A DNA stretch of 64,000 nucleotides from an uncultured Burkholderiales bacterium. GTDB lineage: Bacteria; Pseudomonadota; Gammaproteobacteria; Burkholderiales; Thiobacillaceae. This document shows, piece by piece, positions 55,869 to 64,000 of this stretch; position 1 is the first letter of the stretch; the number at the start of each line of letters is the position of its first letter. The notes below the pieces were generated by a model. The model saw nothing but the letters and a program-made list of their open reading frames with translations, had not been told where the DNA came from and searched no databases. The position numbers and the translations under genes are program-made. The DNA is taken from contig CALEDT010000006.1 of NCBI GenBank assembly GCA_937949525.1, forward strand, positions 1 through 64,000. Reading direction: 5' to 3'.

Positions 55869-56756
55869 ATGTCCCGAGTTCCGCAAGCGCCCCTGTTCGT
55901 TCGCGAGATGGGTCTGCCGGCGCGTTTTGCCGTGTACGTGCTGGTGTGTCTGTTCCTGCTGGCGCTGGACGCACGCTACATCGCGCTGGGCGGGGTGCGC
56001 GCCGGCGTCAACGCGCTGCTGCACCCGCTGCAGCTTGCCCTGGCCTGGCCGCTGGAGTGGATGCGCGGCGTCGGCGCCTTCTTCGTCGCGCATGGCGATC
56101 TGGTGGTGGAGAACGAACGCCTGCGCCGGGAGCGTGACCGCATCGCACTCGCGGCGCTCGACCGCGTCGCGCTCGCCGCCGAGAACGAGCGCCTGCGCGA
56201 GCTGCACCAGTTGCCGGCGTGGCCGGGGGTGACGCCGCTATTGGGGGAAATCGTCGCCACCGTACCGGATCCGTTCGCACGCCGGGTGGTGATCAATCGC
56301 GGCCACGTCCAGGGGGTGCGCGCGGGCTGGCCGGTGGTCGACGCGGCCGGCCTGGTGGGGCAGGTCACCCGCGTTTATCCCTGGAGCGCGGAAGTCACGC
56401 TGATCACCGACCGCGATCAGGGCGCGCCGGTGCAGAACCTGCGCAATGGTCTGCGCATCATCGTGTCCGGCATGGGTTCGGACAACCTGCTGATGGTCCG
56501 GTTTCTCGACATGCATGCCGACCTGGCGGAAGGCGACTGGCTGTACACCTCGGGCATCGACGGCGTTTACCCGGCCGGCATCCCGGTGGCGCGCGTGGTC
56601 AAGACCGAGCCCCCGCGCGCCAGTCCGTTCGCCAGCGCGTATTGCGCGCCGATCGGTGGTGTTGGGCGCTACCGTCATGTCGCGGTGCTCAAGCCCGTGG
56701 CGGAAACACCCGCCGCGACCGAAGCCGCTCCGGCGGCCGCCGGGGGACGCCGTTGA
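55869..56756 (+). CDS. mreC: rod shape-determining protein MreC
   Basis: The 295-residue protein has one N-terminal membrane segment (FAVYVLVCLFLLALDARY), a coiled coil (VVENERLRRERDRIALAALDRVALAAENERLRELHQLP) and beta-barrel domains with VVINRGHVQGVRAGWPVVDAAGLVGQVTRV and YTSGIDGVYPAGIPVARV. It activates PBP2/RodA in the elongasome. Its stop overlaps the TTG start of mreD. The Ala/Pro-rich tail is not conserved. Confidence 0.95.
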   Translation: MSRVPQAPLFVREMGLPARFAVYVLVCLFLLALDARYIALGGVRAGVNALLHPLQLALAWPLEWMRGVGAFFVAHGDLVVENERLRRERDRIALAALDRVALAAENERLRELHQLPAWPGVTPLLGEIVATVPDPFARRVVINRGHVQGVRAGWPVVDAAGLVGQVTRVYPWSAEVTLITDRDQGAPVQNLRNGLRIIVSGMGSDNLLMVRFLDMHADLAEGDWLYTSGIDGVYPAGIPVARVVKTEPPRASPFASAYCAPIGGVGRYRHVAVLKPVAETPAATEAAPAAAGGRR

Positions 56757-57292
56757 TCCCGGAGAGTCCACTGCTGCCGCAGGGCGCCGAGCTGCGCAAG
56801 CCGCCGACGCGCACGCGTGTCTACCTCAGTCTGGCGCTGGCGCTGGCGTTCACGCTGTTGCCCTGGGACCATGACTGGCGCTGGCTGCTGCCCGATTTCA
56901 CGCTGCTGCTGCTGCTTTACTGGAACATCCATGCGCCGCGCCAGGCCGGCCTCGGTGCCGCCTTCGTGCTGGGTCTGGTGACCGATGTCGCGCAGGGGCT
57001 GCTGCTGGGACTGAATGCCCTGGCTTATTGCGCCGCTACCTTCGCCGTATTGCTGGTGCGGCGCCGGCTCGCCAATTTCTCCCCGCTGTTGCAAACACCC
57101 CAGATCGCGCCGGTGCTGGTGGGCAAGGAGGCCCTGGTGCTGGCATTGGGCATGATGATCGGCCGGGGTGAGGCCGACTGGCGGTGGCTAGCCGCGGGGC
57201 TGCTCGGCGCGGCATTGTGGTGGCCGCTATCCTGGGCCATGGAGCGCCTGGGCGCGCATGCCGCGCCGCCGGCACCGGAACGGCGCGCATGA
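56753..57292 (+). CDS. mreD: rod shape-determining protein MreD
   Basis: The 179-residue membrane protein has about five helices. Family features are LALAFTLLPWDHDWRWLLPDFTLLLLLYWNIHAPRQAGLGAAFVLGLVTDVAQGLLLGLNALAY. It starts with TTG overlapping the mreC stop (TTGA), so translation is coupled. It is part of the elongasome with MreC and RodA. Confidence 0.9.
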   Translation: MIPESPLLPQGAELRKPPTRTRVYLSLALALAFTLLPWDHDWRWLLPDFTLLLLLYWNIHAPRQAGLGAAFVLGLVTDVAQGLLLGLNALAYCAATFAVLLVRRRLANFSPLLQTPQIAPVLVGKEALVLALGMMIGRGEADWRWLAAGLLGAALWWPLSWAMERLGAHAAPPAPERRA

Positions 57293-57323
57293 GCACCGCG
57301 ATGGCGCGTGCGTGACGCAGCGG

Positions 57324-59306
57324 ATGAGCGCGCCACGCCTGATCAATCCGGAACAGGAGTTCCAACGCTACCGCCGGCGTCTGCAGGTGGCGGGCATCTG
57401 CGCCGGGCTGGCGCTGGCCGGTCTGTTCGCGCGCTTCTTCTGGTTGCAGGTGGTGCAGTTCGACCATTACCACGCGCTGGCCGAAAGCAATCGCATCGCA
57501 TTGGTGCCGGCGCCGCCGCCGCGCGGCGTGATCTACGATCGGCGCAACGTCGTGTTGGCGCACAACTACTCCGCGTACACGCTGGAGATCGTGCCCGACC
57601 AGGTCGAGCGGCTGGAGGACACGCTCGCCGGCCTGGCGGAGATCGTCGCCATCTCGCCCGGCGACCTGCGCCGCTTCCGCAAGCTGCTGGCCGAGCGGCG
57701 CGATTTCGAGAGCATCCCGATCCGCAACCAATTGAGCGAGGAGGAAGCGGCCCGCTTCGCGGTCAACCGTTATCGCTTTCCCGGGGTCGAGGTGAAGGCG
57801 CGCCAGTTCCGCCATTACCCGTTCGCCGACAGCTTCGCGCACGTGGTCGGTTACATCGGCCGGATCAACCAGAAGGATCAGGAACAACTGCGCGAGGACG
57901 GCCTGTTCGCCAACTATCGCGGCACCGACCATATCGGCAAGCTGGGCATCGAGGCGCGTTACGAACGCTGGCTGCATGGCCGCACCGGCTTCGAGAAGGT
58001 GGAGACCGACTCCGGCGGCCGCGCGGTGCGCCTGCTGTCGCGCAAGGCGCCGGTGCCGGGTTACAACATCTATCTGCATCTCGACAGCGAATTGCAGCAG
58101 ATCGCCGAGAAGGTGTTCGGCGACTATCGCGGCGCCCTGGTGGCGCTGGATCCGCGCAACGGCGGTGTGCTGGCGCTGGTGTCCAAGCCGGGCTTCGATC
58201 CCAACCTGTTCGTCGATGGCATCGACGTGCCGACCTGGCGGGAGTTGAACGAATCCCCTGACCGGCCGCTGGTCAACCGTGCCCTGCGCGGGGTCTATCC
58301 GCCCGGTTCCACGATCAAGCAGTTCATGGGCCTGGCCGGACTGGAACTGGGCCTGCGCCGGCCCGGCGACACCATCGTCGATCCCGGCTACTTCTCGTTG
58401 CCGGGCAGCACGCACCGGTATCGCGACTGGAAGAAGGAAGGCCACGGCATCGTCGACCTTAAGAAATCCATCGCCCAGTCGTGTGATACCTACTATTACA
58501 TCCTGGCCCACCAGATGGGTATCGAACGCATGGCCGAGTTTCTTGGACGTTTCGGTTTCGGTGTGCGCACGGGTATCGACCTGGATGGAGAACTGGCGGG
58601 ACTGATGCCGACGCCGGAATGGAAACGGGCGCGCTTCAATCAGCCCTGGTATGCGGGCGAAACGGTCATCGCCGGTATCGGACAAGGCTACATGCTGGCC
58701 ACGCCCCTGCAACTGGCTGTGGCCACCATGGCGCTGGCCAACGACGGCGTGCGCTACCAGCCGCAGATGATCCGCGCCTGGCGCGAGCCGGTGAGCGGTC
58801 GGCTGGCCTACGCGGCGCCGCGTGAACTGGGCCGTATTCCGTTGTCCTCCGAGCATCTGCGCGTGATCAAGCAGGCCATGGTCGAAGTGATGCAGCCGGG
58901 GGGCACTGCGGCGCGCGCCGGCGCGGGCGCGCCCTATAGCTTCGCCGGCAAGACCGGCACCGCCCAGGTCATCGGCATCAGGCAGGGGGCGCGCTACGAC
59001 GAGAGCCGCATCGCCGCGCGCCACCGTGACCATGCCCTGTTCGTCGGCTTCGCGCCGGTCGAGGATCCGCGCATCGTGGTCGCCGTCATGGTCGAAAACG
59101 GCGGCAGCGGCAGCGGTACCGCCGCGCCCATCGCGCGCAAGGTGATCGACTACTGGCTCTTGGGCAAACTGCCCGGTGTGTACGCGCCGGAGGAGCCCAC
59201 ACCCGGTGTGCGCGCGGAAGACGAACCCGACCACGACGAGCCGGCGGCTGCGGCGGAGTCGGCGGCGGCAGCCGCCACCGCGCCCGAAGGGGAGACGCAA
59301 CGATGA
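57324..59306 (+). CDS. mrdA: penicillin-binding protein 2 (peptidoglycan transpeptidase)
   Basis: The 660-residue protein has an N-terminal membrane anchor, a pedestal domain with RGVIYDRRNVVLAHNYSAY, and a transpeptidase domain. Active-site motifs are S329-T-I-K332, S386-C-D388 and K543-T-G. It cross-links peptidoglycan during elongation. A Glu/Ala-rich tail follows. The ATG at 57324 gives MSAPRLINPEQEFQRYRRRL; GTG at 57312 is possible. Its end overlaps rodA by 4 bp. Confidence 0.96.
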   Translation: MSAPRLINPEQEFQRYRRRLQVAGICAGLALAGLFARFFWLQVVQFDHYHALAESNRIALVPAPPPRGVIYDRRNVVLAHNYSAYTLEIVPDQVERLEDTLAGLAEIVAISPGDLRRFRKLLAERRDFESIPIRNQLSEEEAARFAVNRYRFPGVEVKARQFRHYPFADSFAHVVGYIGRINQKDQEQLREDGLFANYRGTDHIGKLGIEARYERWLHGRTGFEKVETDSGGRAVRLLSRKAPVPGYNIYLHLDSELQQIAEKVFGDYRGALVALDPRNGGVLALVSKPGFDPNLFVDGIDVPTWRELNESPDRPLVNRALRGVYPPGSTIKQFMGLAGLELGLRRPGDTIVDPGYFSLPGSTHRYRDWKKEGHGIVDLKKSIAQSCDTYYYILAHQMGIERMAEFLGRFGFGVRTGIDLDGELAGLMPTPEWKRARFNQPWYAGETVIAGIGQGYMLATPLQLAVATMALANDGVRYQPQMIRAWREPVSGRLAYAAPRELGRIPLSSEHLRVIKQAMVEVMQPGGTAARAGAGAPYSFAGKTGTAQVIGIRQGARYDESRIAARHRDHALFVGFAPVEDPRIVVAVMVENGGSGSGTAAPIARKVIDYWLLGKLPGVYAPEEPTPGVRAEDEPDHDEPAAAAESAAAAATAPEGETQR

Positions 59307-60400
59307 TCCGACGCCTGATGTTGCGCACCGTGGCGCACCTCGACGGGCCGCTCACCGGGCTGCTGCTGGCATTGCTGGCGATCAGCGTCGCGGTGGTCTA
59401 CAGCGCGTCCGGGGAGAACACGACCCGCGCAGTCACGCACGTCGTCAACATCGGCACCGCCCTGGCCGCGATGCTGCTGATCTCGCACGTGCCGCCGCAA
59501 CGGCTGATGCAGTTCGCGCTGCCGGCCTATGTGCTCGGTATCCTGTTGCTGCTGGCGGTGGCCCTGTTCGGCATCGTGGTCAACGGCTCGCGCCGCTGGC
59601 TGGATCTCGGCTTCATGCGGGTGCAGCCGTCCGAGCTGATGCGGCTGGCGGTGCCGATGATGCTGGCCTGGTACCTGCAGTACAAGCAGGAGACCCTGAA
59701 CTGGCGCAACTTCCTGGTGGCGTTCGCGCTGCTGGCGATACCGCTCGCTTTCATCGCCAGGCAGCCCGATCTGGGCACCACGTTGTTGATCGCCGCTTCC
59801 GGTTTCTTCGTGCTGTTCCTCGGCGGCCTGCCGTGGAAGGTGATCGTTGGCTTCGCCGTCGCCGCCGGCGCGTCGTTGCCGCTGGCCTGGACCTATCTGC
59901 TGCAGGATTATCAGCGCCAGCGTGTGATGACGCTGGTCGATCCGACCTCCGACCCGCTGGGTGCCGGCTATCACATCATCCAGTCCACCATCGCCGTGGG
60001 CTCCGGCGGGGTCGCCGGCAAGGGTTGGATGGCCGGCACGCAGACGCATCTCGATTTCCTGCCGGAACGCAGCACCGACTTCATCTTCGCGGTGTATTCC
60101 GAGGAATTCGGCCTGATCGGCAATCTGTTCCTGTTGCTGCTCTACGGCGCCATCGTCTGGCGCGGGTTGTGGCTCGCGTCCGGCGCCACCTCGCTGTTCG
60201 GCCGTCTGCTGGCGGGGGCCATCGTGCTGACCTTCTTCACCTACCTGTTCGTCAACATGGGCATGGTGTCCGGCATCCTGCCGGTGGTCGGCGTGCCGCT
60301 GCCGCTGGTCAGCTACGGTGGCACGTCGCTGGTGACGGTATTGTTGGGCTTCGGCATCGTGATGAGCCTTGCTTCCCACAAAAAGCTCGTTAAAACATAG
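59303..60400 (+). CDS. rodA: peptidoglycan glycosyltransferase RodA
   Basis: The 365-residue SEDS protein has about ten membrane helices. Signatures are [56 protein letters not shown] and [23 protein letters not shown], with [28 protein letters not shown] at the end. It polymerises glycan strands with PBP2. ATG overlaps the mrdA end by 4 bp. Confidence 0.97.
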   Translation: MIRRLMLRTVAHLDGPLTGLLLALLAISVAVVYSASGENTTRAVTHVVNIGTALAAMLLISHVPPQRLMQFALPAYVLGILLLLAVALFGIVVNGSRRWLDLGFMRVQPSELMRLAVPMMLAWYLQYKQETLNWRNFLVAFALLAIPLAFIARQPDLGTTLLIAASGFFVLFLGGLPWKVIVGFAVAAGASLPLAWTYLLQDYQRQRVMTLVDPTSDPLGAGYHIIQSTIAVGSGGVAGKGWMAGTQTHLDFLPERSTDFIFAVYSEEFGLIGNLFLLLLYGAIVWRGLWLASGATSLFGRLLAGAIVLTFFTYLFVNMGMVSGILPVVGVPLPLVSYGGTSLVTVLLGFGIVMSLASHKKLVKT

Positions 60401-60450
60401 AAGATACGCGTTACACTTGTAGCGGTTTCTCATGTAGGAGCGGGTTCGCC

Positions 60451-61710
60451 ATGACCAGCAGCCGCCTTCCTTCCACAGCCGGTGCGGCCTCGATGCCCAT
60501 GCGCCCGCGTCTGGCGCCCAGCGTGCTGGCGTTGTCGCTGGCCGGGGGGCTGCTCGCCGGCTGTAGCAGCCTGGCGCCGAAGACCGCGGAAGCGCCCAAG
60601 GAGGGCGAATACAGCGCCACCGTCATTCCGCCGTTCCGCGGCGGCGGTTACTACAAGGACGACGGCCCCGGCACCAATCCGCCGGCCAATCTGGCCAGCA
60701 TCCCGGATGCGGTGCCGCGTTGGGAGCCCCTGCACCGTTTCGCCAACAATCCCTACCGCGTGCGCGGGCGCGATTTCGAGCCGCTCACCGATGCGCGCGG
60801 CTATCGCGCGCGTGGTCTCGCCTCCTGGTACGGGCGCAAGTTCCACGGCCGGCCCACCTCGATCGGCGAGCCGTACGACATGTATGCGATGACCGCCGCA
60901 CATCCGACCCTACCGCTGCCGAGCTATGCGCGCGTCACCAACCTGGATAACGGTCGCAGTGTGGTGGTTCGCCTGAACGATCGCGGTCCGTTCCATCCCG
61001 ACCGCATCATCGATCTGTCCTACACCGCCGCTTATCAGCTCGATATCCTGAAGGGCCCGACCCTGGTCGAGGTGGAGGCCGTGGCCGCCGACGATGCGCC
61101 GACCACGTTCAACGCGCTGGCTGCGCCGGAGACGCCGTTGCCGAACGAAGCGGTGGCGGTACGCGCGCCGTCCGCGGCCGATGCGCCGGTCACGCCGGCG
61201 CGCAACGACGCGCCGGCCGGCGGCCTGTTCCTGCAATTGGGCGCGTTCTCCAGTCCCGTGCTGGCGGAACGGCTGCTCGACCGCGTCAAGGTCAATTTGT
61301 CGCGCGACTTTCCCGCCGTGATGCGGCTCGAACAGGACGGCTTGTACCGAATCCAGGCCGGGCCGTTCGCCAGCGAGGCCGATGCCGACCGTGCCGCCGC
61401 TCGTCTGCGCGACGATTTCGGCGTGCGTGCGTTCAAGGTACGTCTGGCGGCTGCATCGGCGCCGCCCGCACCGGCGGTTCCGGCGCTGTACCTGCAGATC
61501 GCTGCGCTGTCGCGTGCCGAGGCCGCCGAGGCGCTGTCCACGCGCGTCCGGTCGCACTACGGTGCCGAGGTGCCGGCGGTAGCCCCTTGGAACGACGCCG
61601 GTATGTTCAAGGTACAGGTCGGGCCGTTCGTCGATGCCGCGCAGGCGGAACGCGTCGCGCTCGCCTATCAGCGCGATTTCGGCGTGCGGCCGTTCCGCGT
61701 GCTGCGCTGA
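60451..61710 (+). CDS. rlpA: RlpA-type lipoprotein with two SPOR domains
   Basis: The 419-residue product has a lipobox with Cys38 (GGLLAGCSS). An RlpA double-psi barrel domain contains [62 protein letters not shown] in consecutive blocks. Two SPOR-like repeats sit near residues 255-335 and 345-419, each ending [10 protein letters not shown] or [14 protein letters not shown] domains bind denuded glycan at division sites, and RlpA cuts such strands in some bacteria. E. coli RlpA has one SPOR domain. TAGGAGCGGG lies before the ATG, with TTACACT as a -10-like site. Confidence 0.9.
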   Translation: MTSSRLPSTAGAASMPMRPRLAPSVLALSLAGGLLAGCSSLAPKTAEAPKEGEYSATVIPPFRGGGYYKDDGPGTNPPANLASIPDAVPRWEPLHRFANNPYRVRGRDFEPLTDARGYRARGLASWYGRKFHGRPTSIGEPYDMYAMTAAHPTLPLPSYARVTNLDNGRSVVVRLNDRGPFHPDRIIDLSYTAAYQLDILKGPTLVEVEAVAADDAPTTFNALAAPETPLPNEAVAVRAPSAADAPVTPARNDAPAGGLFLQLGAFSSPVLAERLLDRVKVNLSRDFPAVMRLEQDGLYRIQAGPFASEADADRAAARLRDDFGVRAFKVRLAAASAPPAPAVPALYLQIAALSRAEAAEALSTRVRSHYGAEVPAVAPWNDAGMFKVQVGPFVDAAQAERVALAYQRDFGVRPFRVLR

Positions 61711-61808
61711 CGGAACCCCGCGCCGGCGGCACAGTCATTCCGGTGCGGCCGGCGTGAGCGACGGCGCGCTCGTTCCCATGCTCTTACTTTCCCCGATCCG
61801 GAGGCTGT

Positions 61809-62948
61809 GTGTTCAGGAAGTTCGTGTTTGGATTGTTCGTGTCGTTGCTGGCCGCCGTATCGTCGGCGAGCGCCGCGCTGCCGGTGCCACCGCCACCCAA
61901 TATCGACGCGCGCGCGTGGTTGCTGATCGATGTCGACAGCGGCACGACGCTGGCGGAAAAGGATGCCGACGCGCGCGTCGAGCCGGCTTCGCTGACCAAG
62001 CTGATGACTGCCTATCTCGCCTTCACCGCGCTGAAGGAAGGGCGTCTGCGTCCGGATCAGACACTGCCGGTGTCGGAAAAGGCGTGGCGGGCGGAGGGCT
62101 CGCGCATGTTCCTGGACCCGCGCAAGCCGGTGCGCGTCGATGAGTTGCTCAAGGGTGTGATCGTGCAGTCCGGCAATGATGCCTGCATCGTGTTGGCGGA
62201 AGCCATCGCCGGTTCCGAGGAAGGCTTCGCGGCGATGATGAACGCCATGGCCAAGCGCCTCGGCATGACCAACACCCACTACACCAATTCCACCGGCCTG
62301 CCCGACCCCGGCTTGTACACCACCGCGCGTGACCTGACGCTGCTGGTACGCGCGCTGATCCGCGATTTCCCGGAACACTACAAGCTGTACTCCATGCGCG
62401 AGTTCACCTACAACGGCATCCGCCAGCCCAACCGCAACCGTCTGCTGTTCATCGATCCCAGCGTCGACGGCGTCAAGACCGGCCACACCCGGAGTGCCGG
62501 CTACTGTCTGATTTCGTCCGCCAAGCGCGATCAACGCCGTTTGCTGTCGGTGGTATTGGGCGCGCAGTCGGACGTCGGCCGCGCCATGGAAAGTCAGAAG
62601 CTGCTCAACTACGGCTTCCAGTTTTTCGAGACCGTGCGTCTGTACCCGGCCAATCACGTGGTCAGCAACCTGCGTCTGTACAAGGGCAAGTCGGGCAACG
62701 TCAAGGTCGGCTTCGCGCGCGATCTGTATGTCACGCTGCCGCGCGGCACGGCGCAGCGCATCCAGGCGCAGGTGGTCAGCCAGCAGCCGCTGCTGGCGCC
62801 GGTTCGCCGCGGCCAGAACCTGGCCACGCTGCGCCTGAGCGTCGACGGCCAGCCGGTCGGCGAGTATCCGTTGCAGGCGTTGGAAGGCGTGGCCGTGGCC
62901 GGCATCTTCGGCCGCGGCTGGGACAACTTGCTGCTGTTGTTCCGCTGA
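61809..62948 (+). CDS. dacC: D-alanyl-D-alanine carboxypeptidase (PBP5/6 family)
   Basis: The 379-residue protein has a signal peptide (GLFVSLLAAVSSASA) and the active-site motifs S61-L-T-K64, S121-G-N123 and K223-T-G225. A C-terminal beta domain and an amphipathic end (GWDNLLLLFR) attach it to the membrane face. It trims D-Ala from muropeptides. Start is GTG at 61809. It follows rlpA by 98 bp and precedes the D-aminotransferase gene by 24 bp; both fit a D-alanine link. The exact paralogue (dacA or dacC) is not certain. Confidence 0.93.
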   Translation: MFRKFVFGLFVSLLAAVSSASAALPVPPPPNIDARAWLLIDVDSGTTLAEKDADARVEPASLTKLMTAYLAFTALKEGRLRPDQTLPVSEKAWRAEGSRMFLDPRKPVRVDELLKGVIVQSGNDACIVLAEAIAGSEEGFAAMMNAMAKRLGMTNTHYTNSTGLPDPGLYTTARDLTLLVRALIRDFPEHYKLYSMREFTYNGIRQPNRNRLLFIDPSVDGVKTGHTRSAGYCLISSAKRDQRRLLSVVLGAQSDVGRAMESQKLLNYGFQFFETVRLYPANHVVSNLRLYKGKSGNVKVGFARDLYVTLPRGTAQRIQAQVVSQQPLLAPVRRGQNLATLRLSVDGQPVGEYPLQALEGVAVAGIFGRGWDNLLLLFR

Positions 62949-62972
62949 CGCTATCGTTACGGTCGAGGACGC

Positions 62973-63836
62973 ATGACCACCGTCTATCTCGATGGTCAAT
63001 ACCTGCCGATCGAACAGGCGCGGGTGCCGGTGCTGGATCGCGGTTTCCTGTTCGGCGACGGCGTCTACGAAGTCGTCCCGGTGTACGACCGGCGGCCGTT
63101 CCGGCTCGACGGCCACCTCACGCGGCTGCGCGCCAGCCTGGAAGGCATCCGTCTGGCCGATCCGCTCGATGCGACGCGCTGGCGCGAGGCGATCGACGCC
63201 ATCATCGCGGCTGCCGCGTGGGACGATCTGGGGGTCTACATCCAGGTCACACGCGGCCCGGGCCCGCGCGACCACGCCTTCCCGCAACAGGTTCATCCCA
63301 CCGTGCTGATCATGCCGTTGCCGTTGCCGCTGCCGTCGCCACAGGCAGTGGCGCACGGCGTCGCCGCGATCACGGCGGCGGACACGCGCTGGGCGCGTTG
63401 CGATCTGAAGACCATCGCGCTGCTGCCCAACGTGCTGCTGCGTCAGTTGTCGGTGGATGCCGGCTGCGCAGAGACCATCTTGTTGCGCGACGGCTGGCTG
63501 ACCGAGGGCTCGGCCAGCAGCGTGTTGGTGGTCATCGACGGCGTCATCCTGGCGCCGCCGCCGTCGACGCAGATCCTGCCCGGCGTGACCCACGATGTCG
63601 TTCTGGAGCTCGCCGGCGCGCACGGCATGGCCTGCGCGTACCGCGCCATCAGCGAGCCCGAGTTGCGCAGCGCGGACGAGATCTGGCTCACCTCCTCGAC
63701 CAAGGAGATCCTCGCCGTGACCCGTCTGGACGGCCAGTCCGTCGGTCGTGGCGAGCCCGGACCGGTGTATCGGCGGCTGCATGCGCTGTACCAGACGTTC
63801 AAACACGAAGTCATGCGCGGTGGAGGCGCGGCATGA
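62973..63836 (+). CDS. dat: D-amino-acid transaminase (class IV PLP)
   Basis: The 287-residue product starts MTTVYLDGQYLPIEQARVPVLDRGFLFGDGVYEVVPVYDRRPF and has RGPGPRDHAFP, RCDLKTIALLPNVL with the PLP lysine, LTEGSASSVLVV and EIWLTSSTKEILAVTRLDG. It transfers amino groups between D-amino acids. It lies 24 bp after dacC, which releases D-Ala, a plausible substrate. The next gene starts in its stop codon (ATGA). Confidence 0.92.
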   Translation: MTTVYLDGQYLPIEQARVPVLDRGFLFGDGVYEVVPVYDRRPFRLDGHLTRLRASLEGIRLADPLDATRWREAIDAIIAAAAWDDLGVYIQVTRGPGPRDHAFPQQVHPTVLIMPLPLPLPSPQAVAHGVAAITAADTRWARCDLKTIALLPNVLLRQLSVDAGCAETILLRDGWLTEGSASSVLVVIDGVILAPPPSTQILPGVTHDVVLELAGAHGMACAYRAISEPELRSADEIWLTSSTKEILAVTRLDGQSVGRGEPGPVYRRLHALYQTFKHEVMRGGGAA

Positions 63837-64000
63837 GCCCGGATGAAAGCCTGCTGCGCTACCCGTGCGATTTCCCGATCAAGATCATGGGTGCGCGCAC
63901 CGACGATTTCGCCGCCAGCGTGGTCGCCATCGTCACCCGCCACGCGCCCGATTTCTCCGCGGAAACGGTGGAGATGCGCGCTTCCGCCGGCGGCGCCTAC
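63833..64000 (+). CDS. ybeD: YbeD-like DUF493 protein (partial, runs off the end)
   Basis: The first 56 residues are present: MSPDESLLRYPCDFPIKIMGA, then DDFAASVVAIVTRHAPDFS. These match the DUF493/YbeD family (about 90 residues), small proteins with an ACT-like fold that usually precede lipB. The window ends before the stop codon. It is coupled to dat by ATGA. lipB and lipA are expected next in betaproteobacteria. Confidence 0.85.
   Translation, partial: MSPDESLLRYPCDFPIKIMGARTDDFAASVVAIVTRHAPDFSAETVEMRASAGGAY

Noticed and set aside
57036-59300. 754-codon minus-strand open frame
   Set aside because: It is the antisense shadow of mrdA, which carries all three penicillin-binding motifs.

Overview
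The window appears to be two different genomes joined together. Bases 1 to about 7,250 carry genes of an alphaproteobacterial, sphingomonad-like type: a TonB-dependent receptor with a divergent TetR regulator, a nuclease-like protein, a D-amino-acid-type aminotransferase and a photolyase. Leucine there is often CTC or CTT, and coding strands are rich in GGCG/GGAG. From about 7,250 to 64,000 the gene order and sequences are those of a high-GC betaproteobacterium. Examples are rpsF-priB-rpsR-rplI followed by dnaB-alr, mrp/dcd/amino-acid decarboxylase, purM-purN-DUF3108, ilvE with a small zinc-finger gene, gatCAB divergent from mreBCD-mrdA-rodA-rlpA-dacC-dat-ybeD, and exoA divergent from pyrE. 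Leucine there is mostly CTG. The switch falls inside one reading frame, a MacB-type permease, at its most conserved motif. An assembly chimera is the simplest reading, so the two parts should not be treated as one genome without a check.

Layout of the second part. 6.9-16.1 kb, all minus strand: a ribosomal protein/replication operon (S6, PriB, S18, L9), a ferredoxin-NADP reductase, DnaB, alanine racemase, TrpC and a MacAB-type efflux system. 16.2-25 kb: a large PLP amino-acid decarboxylase, dCTP deaminase, a VapBC-like toxin-antitoxin pair with a palindrome over the antitoxin start, Mrp, two unrecognised proteins, a CBS-domain protein, RppH and a spermidine-synthase-like methyltransferase. 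On the plus strand follow a MerR regulator with a B12-binding domain, a Pcm-like protein, a rhodanese, a TolC-type channel and two ornithine-lipid acyltransferases. 29.4-35 kb: ApaH, TtcA, a long DsbD with a duplicated N-terminal domain, CutA, FxsA and a PerM-type permease. 35-41 kb: purine genes (purM, purN, purK, purE) and a phosphomannomutase/phosphoglucomutase, then an AT-richer stretch ending in two tandem terminators. 41.5-49 kb: an NTF2-like protein, HemN, DUF302, a zinc-ribbon protein, IlvE, a PAS-GGDEF-EAL protein overlapping a TusA-like protein and a YeeE-type transporter. 48.9-64 kb: ExoA, PyrE, GatCAB with an inserted Cys-rich gene, and the cell-shape and peptidoglycan cluster from mreB to a partial ybeD.

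Most of the second part is housekeeping. The points most worth a second look are the join near 7.25 kb, the CarH/LitR-like B12 regulator, the DsbD with two alpha domains, the TusA-like protein with CPSC instead of CPxP linked to a c-di-GMP enzyme, the rpsF leader, and the terminator-flanked region at 41.2-41.5 kb. No rRNA, tRNA, insertion sequence or CRISPR array was recognised.
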